The position numbers and the translations under genes were made by a program. From assembly GCF_964252635.1 (NCBI RefSeq), contig NZ_CAXUNP010000011.1, positions 1-64,000 of the forward strand: a stretch of DNA of 64,000 nt, given 5' to 3'. The number at the start of each line of letters is the position of its first letter. Within the stretch, counting starts at the first letter, position 1. A model generated the notes under the pieces. That model was not told the origin of the DNA. It did not search any database and worked only from the letters and a program-made list of their open reading frames with translations. This document shows, in pieces, positions 8,862-17,930 of the stretch. This DNA is from Jatrophihabitans sp964252635 (lineage in GTDB: Bacteria; Actinomycetota; Actinomycetes; Mycobacteriales; Jatrophihabitantaceae).

Positions 8862-9283
8862 CATCGTTCGTCGGGACCCAAGCCGACACCCTGCAGGTCC
8901 GCAGTGAGGGCGACGTGGTCATGGCCCGCCGACGGGTCCGTGACCGCGCCCGTGACCTGGGCCTCGACCTCGTCAACCAGACCAAGATCGTCACCGCGGC
9001 CAGCGAGCTGGCCCGCAACACCCTCGTCTACGGAGGCGGGGGTGAGGTCGTCATCGACGTGGTCGAGGACGCGTCGACCGCTCGGACCGGGCTCCGGCTC
9101 GCGTTCCGTGACAACGGGCCGGGGATCACCGACATCGAACGGGCGTTGGCCGGCGGTTGGACCACCGGACAGGGCCTGGGCCTGGGGCTGTCGGGGTCGC
9201 GCAACCTGGTGTCGGTCTTCGAGCTGACGAGCTCGTCGGAGGGCACCGAGGTCGTCGTGGTGGTCTGGCGGCGCAGCCCGTGA
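8858..9283 (+). CDS. RsbT-like switch kinase
   Basis: This 141-residue GHKL ATPase has N box ASELARNTLVYG, G1 box FRDNGPGI and G2 box GQGLGLGLSGSRNLV. These are the signatures of RsbT, the kinase that phosphorylates RsbR and RsbS and then activates a PP2C phosphatase. It lies between the RsbS-like gene and a PP2C gene and overlaps both by four bases (GTGA). It has no extra domains. Confidence 0.88.
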   Translation: MTSFVGTQADTLQVRSEGDVVMARRRVRDRARDLGLDLVNQTKIVTAASELARNTLVYGGGGEVVIDVVEDASTARTGLRLAFRDNGPGITDIERALAGGWTTGQGLGLGLSGSRNLVSVFELTSSSEGTEVVVVVWRRSP

Positions 9284-10308
9284 CCGAGGTCCTCGGCGAG
9301 CGCACCCCGGTCCTCGACTCCTCGCAGGTCTCGCCCGCCCGCGCCATGGTCGGACGCGTGGCGCAGCGCTGTGGCTTCGACCAACGGCGCGTCGACCGGA
9401 TGGCACTCGTGGCGACCGAGCTCGCCGAGAACCTGCACCGGCACGCCGAGCAGGGCGAACTGCTCGTGCTGCCGTCGCACGTCGGGGGAGCGACCCGTCT
9501 CAGCATCATGGCCATCGACCGCGGGCCCGGGGTGGCGCGCTTCGAGGACTGCCTGGTCGACGGTTACTCGACGGCCACCAACAGCCTCGGGGCCGGGCTG
9601 GGCGCCGTGCAGCGGATCGCCGACGACTTCGACGCCTGCAGCGAAGCGGGCCGCGGCACCGTCGTCGCGGCCGGGTTCGTCGCCGACGGCCCGGCCGGGC
9701 CGGGGCATTTCGACGTGGCCGGGGTGGGTTTCCCGATCACGGGCGAGACTCGGAACGGGGACGCGTTCACCGCCGTCCGCCGCGGGTCCAGCATCGTCGT
9801 CGCGCTCGCCGACGGTCTTGGCCACGGGCCGGGTGCCGCCGACGCGAGCGGCGCGGCCGTCGCAGCCGTGCAGGCCATGGCGGACCGGCCCCCGGCCGAG
9901 CTCGTGCGCGCCGTCAGCGAGCAGATCGCCGGCACCCGGGGCGCAGCGGTCACGGTGGCCGAACTGACGATCGACGCGGCCCGGGCGGGCGGTGACCTGG
10001 TGTCCGCGGGGTTGGGCAACGTCAGCGTCGCCTCGGTGCGACTGGACGGGGAGACGCGCCGTATCGCCACCTCGAACGGCACCGCGGGGACGGCGCTGCG
10101 CGGCTCGGTCGTCGAGCAGCGCACCGCGTTCCCTCCGCGGGGGCTGGTGGTCCTGCACAGTGACGGCCTCACCACCCGATGGAATCTCTCCGGCCGACGG
10201 GAACTGTTGCGCCATGGCGCCGAGGTGGTGGCGGCCGCGCTGTGGCGCGACCACGTCCGCGGGAGCGACGACAGCCTGGTGGTGGTGGTGCGGGCGGCAC
10301 CGTCGTGA
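9280..10308 (+). CDS. HATPase-PP2C fusion phosphatase (RsbX-like)
   Basis: A 342-residue two-domain protein. Residues 1-135 form a GHKL ATPase-like domain (VATELAENLHRHA, AIDRGPGV). Residues about 145-340 form a SpoIIE/RsbX-type PP2C phosphatase with VALADGLGHGPGAADAS and LVVLHSDGLTTRW as metal-binding Asp-Gly motifs. The length and short phosphatase domain resemble RsbX, which resets the stressosome by dephosphorylating RsbR and RsbS. Fusion to an ATPase domain is common in actinomycete relatives. It overlaps both neighbours by four bases. Confidence 0.85.
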   Translation: MTEVLGERTPVLDSSQVSPARAMVGRVAQRCGFDQRRVDRMALVATELAENLHRHAEQGELLVLPSHVGGATRLSIMAIDRGPGVARFEDCLVDGYSTATNSLGAGLGAVQRIADDFDACSEAGRGTVVAAGFVADGPAGPGHFDVAGVGFPITGETRNGDAFTAVRRGSSIVVALADGLGHGPGAADASGAAVAAVQAMADRPPAELVRAVSEQIAGTRGAAVTVAELTIDAARAGGDLVSAGLGNVSVASVRLDGETRRIATSNGTAGTALRGSVVEQRTAFPPRGLVVLHSDGLTTRWNLSGRRELLRHGAEVVAAALWRDHVRGSDDSLVVVVRAAPS

Positions 10309-11618
10309 CCTCGCCGTTCACACTCCTCGAGCTGGCCCACTCCGCGACGGGCGACACGGCCGCGTTACGTGCGGTCGCGTTACGGGCGGCCCGGCTGGTC
10401 GGCTGTGACGACGTCGACAGCACCCGGGTGGCCACCTCGGTCTCCGAGCTGGCCCGGTTGGCGCCGGACGGCGTGGCCGTGCAGGTGCGGGTAGCCGTGA
10501 CGTCGCCGCGGCAACGGGCGGCCGGGACCACCCTCACGATCAGCTTCGCCTTCCCCGGCGCCGGTTCGGCCCTGACCCTTGCCGTGCAGGCCGCGGTCAG
10601 CCGGCTCATGGACTCGGTGCACATCGCCGCCGACGAGGTGGCCGTCAGCCGCGACCTGCCCCGGGCGCTCTCGCCCGGGCAACTGGTGGACGCCCGCGAG
10701 ACCCTGGCGCGCGAGAAGCCGCAGGAACCGGAGTCGCTGCTGCAGGGCATCAACGACGAGCTCGTGGCCACCCTCGTCGAGCTGCGCGAACGCGAGGCCG
10801 ACCTCGTGCAGCTCAACGGTGAGCTGGGCGAGACGAACCGCGGTGTGGTGGCCCTCTACGCCGAGCTCGAGGCCCGGTCGGCCGAGGTGCGCGCAGCACA
10901 GCGCAAGGTGTTCGAGGAGCTGTCCGACGCGCTGCGGCCACCCTCGCCGAGCGTGCAGGGTCTCGAGCTCGCGGTCACCTACCTGCCGGCGCAGGAGAAC
11001 TCACCCACCGGTGGTGACCTGTACGACTGGTTCGTGCTGCCGGACGGGCAGGTGCACGTCAGCGTCATCGACGTGCGCGGGCACGGTGTGGTCGGCACCC
11101 GCGACGCCCTGCACGTGACGCACACCGTGCGCACCCTGGTGCTCGACGCGCGGCCGATCGGCGACCTGCTGGCCCAGACCCACGCCCTGGTCAGTGGCGC
11201 CGCCCAGCCGGTGGTGGCCACCGCACTGGTCGCCCAGCTCGACCCGGTGACCGGCCTGCTGCGTCTGGCCGGGGCCGGGCACCCGCCCGCGCTGCGCGTG
11301 TCGGCGGCGGGGGTGACGACCTACCTCGAGGCGCCGGGCCGTCCGGTCGGCTACGAGGGCGGTGGGAGCCGCACCGTCTCGGTCACCGCGCTCGACCCGG
11401 GCGACACCGTGCTGCTCTACACCGACGGCCTCATCGAGGTGCGGCACGACGTCATCGAGGGGATGGACCGGCTGGCGCGCGTGGCCACCGAGCTCCGGCA
11501 CCTGCCCCTGCCCGAGCTCGTGCCCGCGATCGTGCACACCTGCGCCGACGGTGTGGAACTGTCCGACGACACCCTGTTGCTCGGGCTGCGCTGGCCGGGT
11601 CTGCGAACCGACACCTGA
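10305..11618 (+). CDS. PP2C phosphatase with coiled coil (RsbU-like output phosphatase)
   Basis: The 437-residue product has an N-terminal region of about 140 residues that resembles a degenerate GHKL domain without a clear N box. A charged coiled coil follows (about 150-205), then a SpoIIE-type PP2C domain with PTGGDLYDWF, DVRGHGVVGTRDA and LLYTDGLIEV. All three Asp/Gly metal motifs are intact, so it should be active. By position it is the likely output phosphatase turned on by RsbT; its substrate could be the RsbV-like protein encoded at 7093. That link is inferred from gene order only. Confidence 0.82.
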   Translation: MTSPFTLLELAHSATGDTAALRAVALRAARLVGCDDVDSTRVATSVSELARLAPDGVAVQVRVAVTSPRQRAAGTTLTISFAFPGAGSALTLAVQAAVSRLMDSVHIAADEVAVSRDLPRALSPGQLVDARETLAREKPQEPESLLQGINDELVATLVELREREADLVQLNGELGETNRGVVALYAELEARSAEVRAAQRKVFEELSDALRPPSPSVQGLELAVTYLPAQENSPTGGDLYDWFVLPDGQVHVSVIDVRGHGVVGTRDALHVTHTVRTLVLDARPIGDLLAQTHALVSGAAQPVVATALVAQLDPVTGLLRLAGAGHPPALRVSAAGVTTYLEAPGRPVGYEGGGSRTVSVTALDPGDTVLLYTDGLIEVRHDVIEGMDRLARVATELRHLPLPELVPAIVHTCADGVELSDDTLLLGLRWPGLRTDT

Positions 11619-11668
11619 CGGCGTCGTCGCGCTCGCCGTTGTCAGGGCGAGGGGCCAGGATCGACGGC

Positions 11669-12463
11669 ATGGCACCGACCTTCCTCGAGTTGCACCGCCC
11701 CGGCGAGCCGTTGCTGCTGCCCAATCCCTGGGACGTCGGTTCGGCCACGATGCTGGCCACGATGGGTTTCCGGGCGCTGGCCACCACCAGCAGCGGTTTC
11801 GCCGCCACCCTCGGCCGACCGGACATGTCGGTGACGCGGGACGAGGCGCTCGCCCACGCGGCCGCCGTCGTGTCGGCCACCGACCTGCCCGTGTCCGCGG
11901 ATCTGGAGAACGGGTTCGCCGACGATCCCGATGGCGTTGCGGCCACCGTCCGGGCCGCGGTCGAGGTCGGCCTGGCCGGGTGCTCCGTCGAGGACGCCAC
12001 GGGCCGCCCCAACGACCCGATCTACGAGCCGGCTCTCGCGGCCGAGCGGGTCGCTGCCGCGGTCGAGGCCGCGGCCGGGCGGCTCGTCGTCACTGCGCGG
12101 TCCGAGAACTTCCTGCACGAGCGCCCCGACCTCGGTGACACCATCGAGCGGTTGCAGCGCTACCAGCAGGCCGGCGCGCACGTCCTGTACGCGCCGGGCG
12201 TCGTCGAGCGGGGGCAGCTGCGCAGCCTGCTCGGTGCGGTGGATCGCCCGGTGAACGTACTGGCCCTGCCGCAGGCCCCTCCGGTGCCCGAACTCGCCGA
12301 GCTCGGCGTCGCCCGCGTCTCGGTCGGCGGCGCGTTCGCGTTCGCCGCCTACGGTGGCCTGGTCGCCGCCGCGCGCGAGCTGCGCGAGCAGGGGACCTAC
12401 GGGTTCTGGGCCGCGGCGGGAGAGGGTCGTCGCGTCGCCGGCCAGGCGTTCGCCGACGGCTGA
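11669..12463 (+). CDS. Isocitrate lyase/PEP mutase family protein
   Basis: A 264-residue TIM-barrel protein of the PEP mutase/isocitrate lyase superfamily. It shows LPNPWDVGSATMLATMGF, the metal-binding SADLENGF, CSVEDATG and TARSENFL. These enzymes make or break C-C or P-C bonds next to a carboxylate (for example 2-methylisocitrate, oxaloacetate or phosphonopyruvate). It lacks the KKCGH loop of isocitrate lyase, so it is a small PEPM-type member of unknown substrate. The ATG at 11669 is preferred over an upstream in-frame ATG at 11639, because the conserved family start follows it at once. Confidence 0.8.
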   Translation: MAPTFLELHRPGEPLLLPNPWDVGSATMLATMGFRALATTSSGFAATLGRPDMSVTRDEALAHAAAVVSATDLPVSADLENGFADDPDGVAATVRAAVEVGLAGCSVEDATGRPNDPIYEPALAAERVAAAVEAAAGRLVVTARSENFLHERPDLGDTIERLQRYQQAGAHVLYAPGVVERGQLRSLLGAVDRPVNVLALPQAPPVPELAELGVARVSVGGAFAFAAYGGLVAAARELREQGTYGFWAAAGEGRRVAGQAFADG

Positions 12464-12474
12464 CCGCTCGCTCG

Positions 12475-14499
12475 TCAGAGCATCAGGTGCGCGCCCATGA
12501 TCACGGTGCGCTCGTCGGGCAGCTTGAAGCTGTCCGCCGGGTTGGCGGCGTTGTGCGCCAGCCCGATGAACACCCGCTTGCGCCAGGTGGCCATGTCCGT
12601 GCTGTGGCCGCCGCGCAGCAGCGACAGCCGGGACAGGAAGTAATACGCCTGGTCCGGGTCCAGGTCGAGTTCCGGGCTCAGGCCGACGGCGCGGCACAGC
12701 GCGTCCGGTACGTCCCGGACGTCCTGGAAGCCGAACCGCAGGTCGAGGTGGACGATGCCGTCGTCGCTGAAGCCCAGGTCGTCGACCTCGATCTGCTCCT
12801 CCGGCGGCACGTGCGGCACGTTCTCGGTGTGCACCGAGACGAGCACGACGTGTTCGTGCAGCACGTTGTTGAAGTCGACGTTGGCCTTGAGGGCCAGCGG
12901 CGTCGTCTCCTTGCTGGGATGGGGGAAGACCGCCGTGCCGGGCACCCGCGGCAGTTTGCGCTCGTGCAGGTCGTCCACGAAGTCCTGCAGCGGCCCCTCG
13001 AGCGCGATGCGGCGCCGGGTGACGATGCGGCGGCCCAGCTGCCAGGTGGTCATCAGCACGATCAGCACCGCGGCGATCCCCAGCGGCAGCCAGCCGCCGG
13101 CCAGCACCTTGACGATGTTCGCGCCGAAGTAGGCGACCTCGATGGTGCCGACGACGACCGCGAACGTGACGATCTTCCACCGGTTCCACTTCCACACCAC
13201 GGCGGCGACGATGAGGAACAACGACGTCGTCGTCAGGAACACACCGGTGTCGGCGAGGCCGTAGGCCGCGGCCAGCCGGTTCGACGACCGGAACACCAGG
13301 ATCAAAATCAGCACGCCGCCGAACAGCAACCAGTTGACGGCCGGGACGTAGATCTGGCCGCCCTCCTCCTTGGACGTGTGCCGGATCGTCAGGTTGGGCA
13401 GGAAGCCGAGGCGCATGGCCTGGCGCGACACCGAGAACGCGCCGGAGATCACCGCCTGAGAGGCGATGACGGTCGCCGCGGTGGCCAGGATGACGAGGGG
13501 GATGCGCGCCCACGACGGCCCCAACAGGAAGAACGGGTTGCTGATCGCCGAGCTGTCGCGCAGCACGAGCGCGCCCTGGCCCAGGTAGTTCAGCACCAGC
13601 GCGGGATAGGCGAGCACGAACCAGGCCAGGCGGATGGGGGCTCGGCCGAAGTGGCCCATGTCGGCGTACAGCGCCTCGGCGCCGGTGATCGCCAGCACGA
13701 CTGCGCTGAGCGCGACGAAGGCCAGGTACGGGTGGTCGGCCACGAACGCACCGATGTAGGTCGGCGAGAGCGCCCGCAGCACGTCCGGGTGTTTGATCAC
13801 CTCGGGCAGGCCCGTGACGGCCAGCACGAGGAACCAGAGCACCATGATCGGCCCGAAGAAGCGGCCCACCACGTGCGTGCCGAACCGCTGGACGACGAAC
13901 AGCACGGTCAGCACCGCGATGCCCAGCGGCAGCACGGCGTCGGTCAGGTCGGGGGAGGCGACCTTGAGGCCTTCCATCGCCGACAGCACGGAGATGGCCG
14001 GCGTGATCACGCTGTCGCCGTAGAACAGGGCTGCGCCCACGACCCCGAGGATCAGGGACACGGCCAGGAGCTTGCGGCGTCCGGACAGGAACCGGCTGAC
14101 CAGCGCGGCAAGGGCCATGACCCCACCCTCGCCGTCGTTGTCGGCGCGCAGCACGAACAGGATGTACTTGCCGGACACCACGAGCGTGATGGACCAGAAC
14201 ACCAGCGAGATAACGCCGTACACGTCGCCCTGGTTCGGCTTGACGGCGTGCCCCTCGATGGCGAAGACGGTCTGCATCGCATACAGCGGGCTGGTGCCGA
14301 TGTCGCCGAAGACGACCCCGAGCGCGCCGACGGCCACGGCGACCAGGCCGGCGCCGCGTACCGCTGGGTGCGAGGCCAGCCCCGGCTCGCACCCGGCCGG
14401 CGGGTCGGGGTCCTCGGACTTCAGCGGGGGCTGGTTGCTGTCGGGCAGGTCGTCGGCCGAACCGGCGTCCTGCTGCCCGGCGGTGCGCGCGTCGCTCAT
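12475..14499 (-). CDS. kup: Kup-type potassium uptake protein
   Basis: The 674-residue protein has about 12 membrane helices and the Kup signature GVVFGDIGTSPLYAMQT near its start. It also has GGVMALAALVSRF, YGDSVITPAISVLSAMEGLK and a soluble C-terminal domain. Kup proteins import K+ with H+. The start at 14499 gives an N-terminal MSDARTAGQQ followed by a 50-residue polar lead; this ATG, with GGAGTGAGGGC before it, is supplied by a 65-bp repeat array that lies just upstream. An open frame extends further into the repeats but is not needed. It converges with the PEPM-like gene, 11 bp apart. Confidence 0.92.
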   Translation of the reverse strand: MSDARTAGQQDAGSADDLPDSNQPPLKSEDPDPPAGCEPGLASHPAVRGAGLVAVAVGALGVVFGDIGTSPLYAMQTVFAIEGHAVKPNQGDVYGVISLVFWSITLVVSGKYILFVLRADNDGEGGVMALAALVSRFLSGRRKLLAVSLILGVVGAALFYGDSVITPAISVLSAMEGLKVASPDLTDAVLPLGIAVLTVLFVVQRFGTHVVGRFFGPIMVLWFLVLAVTGLPEVIKHPDVLRALSPTYIGAFVADHPYLAFVALSAVVLAITGAEALYADMGHFGRAPIRLAWFVLAYPALVLNYLGQGALVLRDSSAISNPFFLLGPSWARIPLVILATAATVIASQAVISGAFSVSRQAMRLGFLPNLTIRHTSKEEGGQIYVPAVNWLLFGGVLILILVFRSSNRLAAAYGLADTGVFLTTTSLFLIVAAVVWKWNRWKIVTFAVVVGTIEVAYFGANIVKVLAGGWLPLGIAAVLIVLMTTWQLGRRIVTRRRIALEGPLQDFVDDLHERKLPRVPGTAVFPHPSKETTPLALKANVDFNNVLHEHVVLVSVHTENVPHVPPEEQIEVDDLGFSDDGIVHLDLRFGFQDVRDVPDALCRAVGLSPELDLDPDQAYYFLSRLSLLRGGHSTDMATWRKRVFIGLAHNAANPADSFKLPDERTVIMGAHLML

Positions 14500-14695
14500 G
14501 CCCTCACTCCGTTCGGGCATGCGAAGACGCCATGCTGGCCAATCGCTCCGCAAGCGTCGCTCATGCCCTCACTCCGTTCGGGCATGCAGAGCCGCCATGC
14601 TGCCAAGTCGCTCCGCAAGCGTCGCTCATGCCCTCACTCCGTTCGGGCATGCAGAGACGCCATGCTGACAAGTCGCTCCGCAAGCGTCGCTCAAG
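14491..14695 (-). repeat. Tandem 65-bp repeat carrying a ribosome site and start codon
   Basis: Four copies of a motif centred on GTCGCTCATG (plus strand) start at 14491, 14556, 14621 and 14686, exactly 65 bp apart; the last is truncated (TCAAG). Read on the minus strand each unit contains GCCCGAACGGAGTGAGGGC, then ATGAGCGACGC, then TTGCGGAGCG. The leftmost copy provides the Shine-Dalgarno-like GGAGTGAGGG and the ATG of kup. Related single or double copies occur at 17931-17987 and 31966-32032. There is no transposase nearby. Confidence 0.9.
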
Positions 14696-14770
14696 CGATG
14701 ACTCCCGTCTCGGACCCGACGGGCCGCCGTGTCACTCCGTGCTCCAGGGTCCCCAGGGATCGGTAACCGC

Positions 14771-16552
14771 TCACGCGCGGGGGTAGAGCGCGTCGATCCG
14801 GTCGGCGTACTTCTCGGCCACGGGACGGCGCCTGATCTTCATGGTGGGCGTGATCTCGTCACCGCCCGGTTCCCAGACCTCGGGCAGGATCACGAAACGC
14901 TTGATCTGCTCCACCCGGGCCAGGCGCGTGTTGGCCGCGTCGACACCCTCGGAGACCGCGGCCAGCACCGCCGGGTCCTCGGCCCACGTGGCGGGCGCGT
15001 CCGGGGGCAGGCCGTGGGCCTGCGCGAAGGCCGCCGCGGCGTCCGGGTCCAGGGTGATGAGCGCGACGACGTACGGCCGGTCGTCGCCGATCGCCACGAC
15101 CGAGCCGACGAGCGGGCACGACACCTTGACGATGCCCTCGATGTTGGCCGGCGACATGTTCTTGCCCGAGGCGTTGATCATCAACTCCTTCTTGCGGTCG
15201 ACGATGCGGACGTAGCCGTCGTCGTCGATGCTGGCGATGTCGCCGGTGTGCAGCCAGCCGTCGGCGTCGATCGTCTCGGCCGTCTTCTCCGGATCGTTGC
15301 GGTAGCCCTTCATGACGAGGGGCCCGCGGACGAGGAGCTCGCCGTCGTCGGCCAGGCTGAGCTCGGCGACGTCGAGGGCCGTGCCCACCGTGCCGATGCG
15401 GATGGCGTCAGGCCGGTTGACGGTCACCGCGCAGGTGAGCTCGGACATGCCCCACATCTCGCAGCACGGCAGGCCGAGGGCCAGCACGAACTCCAGGGCC
15501 TCGGGGTCGATGGCGGCGGCGCCGGTGGCCGCGAAGCGGACGCGGTCGAGGCCGAGCCGGGCGCGGATGGTGCCGAGCACGATCCGGTCGGCGATCCGGT
15601 GCTGCACGGCCAGGCCGCGGGGGACCGGCTGCCCGTCGGACAGCAGCCGGGCACGGCGTCGGCCCACCTCGATCGCCCACTGACCCAGGCGTCGCTTCAC
15701 CGTCGAGCTCTCGGCCGCGAGTTGTGCCTCGATGCCGGCCTTGAGCTTGTACCAGACCTGCGGCACGGCGCCGAACAACGTGGGGTGCACCGACGGCAGC
15801 ACGCTGATGAGCTGCTTCATGTCCGGCAACGGGATGATCTGCATGCCCCGGTACAGGCTCGTGTAGTGGGCGCCCCAGCGGTTCGCGATGTGCGCGTCGG
15901 GCAGGTAGGAGATCACCGAGTCGCGCTCGTCGAGCGGCACGATCCGAGCCGTTGCCCCCAGCTCGGTGAGCATGTTGCGGTGGGTGATCTCGACGCCCTT
16001 GGACGGCCCGGTCGTGCCGGAGGTGTAGATGATGGTCAGCACGTCGTCGGGCGTCACCGCGCGCCAGCTGGCCTCGAAGTCGAAGTCGGTGGCCGGCGTG
16101 GTCTCGACGTGGCGCAGGCTCACCGTGCCCGCGACGTCGGCGTCGACGCACACGATGGTCTCCACCGCGGTCTCGTCGACGGCCGCGGCGGCCCTGATCT
16201 GCTCCAGGAACTGCTCCTCGCACACCACGACGCGGTTGCCCGCGTTCGCGAACAGGTGCGCGATCTGCTCGGGCGCCAGGGTGTTGTAGATCGAGAACGG
16301 GGTGGCGCCTGCGTGCAGGGCGGCCGTGTCGACCAGGTGGAACTCGACCCGGTTGGTGAGCATGATGCCGACGGTGTCGCCACGCCGCACACCCAGGTTG
16401 GCCAACCCGGCCGCCAGGGCCCGGACCCGCGTGCCGTACTGCCGCCACGTCAGCCGGGTCGTACCGTCCGGCGTTGCGAGGGCGATCGTGTGCGGGGTGC
16501 GCCCGGCGGTGGCCTGGAACGCGGCGGTCAGCGTCGTCGGTGGCGTGCTCAC
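14771..16552 (-). CDS. Long-chain acyl-CoA synthetase (FadD15-like)
   Basis: This 593-residue adenylate-forming enzyme activates fatty acids with ATP and CoA. Core motifs are visible: phosphate loop YTSGTTGPSKGVEIT, EMWGMSELT, the ATP-site GWLHTGDIASIDDDGYV, RKKELMINASGKNMSP and a C-terminal catalytic Lys region TPTMKIRR. The long-chain group is indicated by the linker after the P-loop and by overall length. The start is GTG with a weak ribosome site. The gene stands alone between kup and an STAS gene, both on the same strand, with 271 bp of repeats on its downstream side. Confidence 0.9.
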   Translation of the reverse strand: MSTPPTTLTAAFQATAGRTPHTIALATPDGTTRLTWRQYGTRVRALAAGLANLGVRRGDTVGIMLTNRVEFHLVDTAALHAGATPFSIYNTLAPEQIAHLFANAGNRVVVCEEQFLEQIRAAAAVDETAVETIVCVDADVAGTVSLRHVETTPATDFDFEASWRAVTPDDVLTIIYTSGTTGPSKGVEITHRNMLTELGATARIVPLDERDSVISYLPDAHIANRWGAHYTSLYRGMQIIPLPDMKQLISVLPSVHPTLFGAVPQVWYKLKAGIEAQLAAESSTVKRRLGQWAIEVGRRRARLLSDGQPVPRGLAVQHRIADRIVLGTIRARLGLDRVRFAATGAAAIDPEALEFVLALGLPCCEMWGMSELTCAVTVNRPDAIRIGTVGTALDVAELSLADDGELLVRGPLVMKGYRNDPEKTAETIDADGWLHTGDIASIDDDGYVRIVDRKKELMINASGKNMSPANIEGIVKVSCPLVGSVVAIGDDRPYVVALITLDPDAAAAFAQAHGLPPDAPATWAEDPAVLAAVSEGVDAANTRLARVEQIKRFVILPEVWEPGGDEITPTMKIRRRPVAEKYADRIDALYPRA

Positions 16553-16611
16553 CGGGCCAAACTACGGGTGCGGCCGCCGGCGGGCGCGTTCAACCTACGG
16601 GTGTGGCGTGC

Positions 16612-17061
16612 TCAGTCGACGATGAGCGGCCGGGTGTCGTGCTCGGAGCGGCGTCCACCCAGGAAGAGCACGTCGTCCAGGGCGGTCAGGTGCAGCACCC
16701 GCTCCACCAGCGCCCCGACGCCGGTGACCACCAACGTGCCACGAGCGATCAGCGCCTCGTCGTGGATCTCGCGCAACGCGGCCAGCGCGGACGCGTCGAC
16801 GAAGCCCAGCGCGGAGACGTCGAGGCGCAGGAAACGGCGACCCGACCGCAGGTGACTGCGCAGCACCGCCCACAGCGGGGGCGCCGTGCCCAGGTCGAGG
16901 TGGCCGCGCGCCTTGACGGTGGCGCCCTGCGGGTCGGCGGCGATGGTCTCCACGGCCAGGGCGGTGTCGCGGCGGCGGTGGTCGAGCCAGTCGCGGTTGG
17001 GCAACGCGGAGGCAATCTTTCTGGCGTTCGTGCGGGGGACGTTCGGCGTCGCCGTTGACAC
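16612..17061 (-). CDS. STAS-domain protein
   Basis: A 149-residue protein with an N-terminal region of about 45 basic residues and a C-terminal STAS domain. The phospho-loop reads LRLDVSALGFVDASALAALR, so the conserved Ser is in DASAL. It is likely another anti-sigma antagonist, possibly feeding the switch cascade encoded at 6720-11618, about 5 kb away, or an unlinked ATPase. No kinase partner is adjacent. It ends 60 bp upstream of the acyl-CoA synthetase start. Confidence 0.78.
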   Translation of the reverse strand: MSTATPNVPRTNARKIASALPNRDWLDHRRRDTALAVETIAADPQGATVKARGHLDLGTAPPLWAVLRSHLRSGRRFLRLDVSALGFVDASALAALREIHDEALIARGTLVVTGVGALVERVLHLTALDDVLFLGGRRSEHDTRPLIVD

Positions 17062-17160
17062 GTGTTCTGCTCCCGACGGTCGGACGTCCCGCTCGCTGAG
17101 ACGTCTTCGCCACCGTACCCACCCGATCGAACAAATACCGCACGATCGTTGCAGGGGCAG

Positions 17161-17922
17161 CTATCCGGGACGAACCGCCCGTCCGATCGCGTCGAGCACG
17201 TCGTCCGCCAGCTCGGGACGGCAGATCAGCAGATCCGGCAGGTAGGGGTGCGCGAGGTTGTACTGCAGCGCGCTGCCGTCGATGCGCGAGGCGTGCAGGC
17301 CGGCGGCCTGGACGACCCCGACGGGCGCGGCCGAGTCCCACTCCCACTGCCCGCCGTCGTGCAGGTACCCGTGCGCCTCGCCGCGCAGCACGGCCATCGC
17401 CTTGGCACCGGCCGAGCCCATGGGCACCAGCTCGGCGCCGAGTTCGGCCGCGACGGGAGCGGCCCACGCCGGCGGGCGGCTGTCACTGACCAGGAACCGC
17501 AGGCCGGGGCCGGGGTCGGCGGCCACCGCGTCGTCGCTGGCGTAGACGGCGCCGAGGGCGGGCTGAGCCACGGCGGCGTCGGTGATCGCGCCGTCCGGAG
17601 TGTCCCCGCGCTGCCAGAGCGCGACGTGGACGGCCCAGTCGGGTCGCCCCGTCATGCGGTACTCCCGTGTCCCGTCGAGCGGGTCGATGATCCACACCCG
17701 GTCGGCCGAGAGCCGGGCGGGGGAGTCCGCAGACTCCTCCGAGAGCACGGCGTCGCCGCGCCGCTCCGCGGCCAGCTCGCGCAGCAGCCACTCGTTGGAC
17801 TGCCGGTCGCCGGCGTCGCCCAACTCCTTGCCGGTCAGGCTGCTCGTCCGTTGCAGGTCGAGCAGCAGCGCGCCGGCACGTTCCGCGAGCCTCGCCGCCA
17901 GCCGTGCGTCGGTCTCGCTCAT
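17161..17922 (-). CDS. cysQ: 3'(2'),5'-bisphosphate nucleotidase CysQ
   Basis: A 253-residue inositol monophosphatase-fold enzyme. It removes the 3'-phosphate from PAP (and PAPS) made during sulfate assimilation. Metal-binding motifs are LSEES, IIDPLDGTREY and GGQWEWDSAAP. It is the third gene after cysD and cysNC on the minus strand, which fits the pathway. The ATG at 17922 lies in a repeat-derived junction: two copies of GAGCGACGCTTGCGGAGCG fill the 60 bp between the cysNC stop and this start, and the GGAGCGAGGG of the second copy serves as ribosome site. Confidence 0.92.
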   Translation of the reverse strand: MSETDARLAARLAERAGALLLDLQRTSSLTGKELGDAGDRQSNEWLLRELAAERRGDAVLSEESADSPARLSADRVWIIDPLDGTREYRMTGRPDWAVHVALWQRGDTPDGAITDAAVAQPALGAVYASDDAVAADPGPGLRFLVSDSRPPAWAAPVAAELGAELVPMGSAGAKAMAVLRGEAHGYLHDGGQWEWDSAAPVGVVQAAGLHASRIDGSALQYNLAHPYLPDLLICRPELADDVLDAIGRAVRPG

Positions 17923-17930
17923 TCGGCCCT

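Noticed and set aside
6720..11618. Two-component histidine kinases
   Set aside because: The GHKL domains stand alone without His-phosphotransfer or response regulator genes and pair with STAS and PP2C proteins, so they are partner-switch kinases.
14491..14695. CRISPR-like array
   Set aside because: The 65-bp units are contiguous with near-identical sequence over the whole period; there are no variable spacers and no cas genes.
12487..14766. Long plus-strand open frame across kup
   Set aside because: It is antisense to a well-supported Kup protein and shows only low-complexity His/Arg/Asp sequence.
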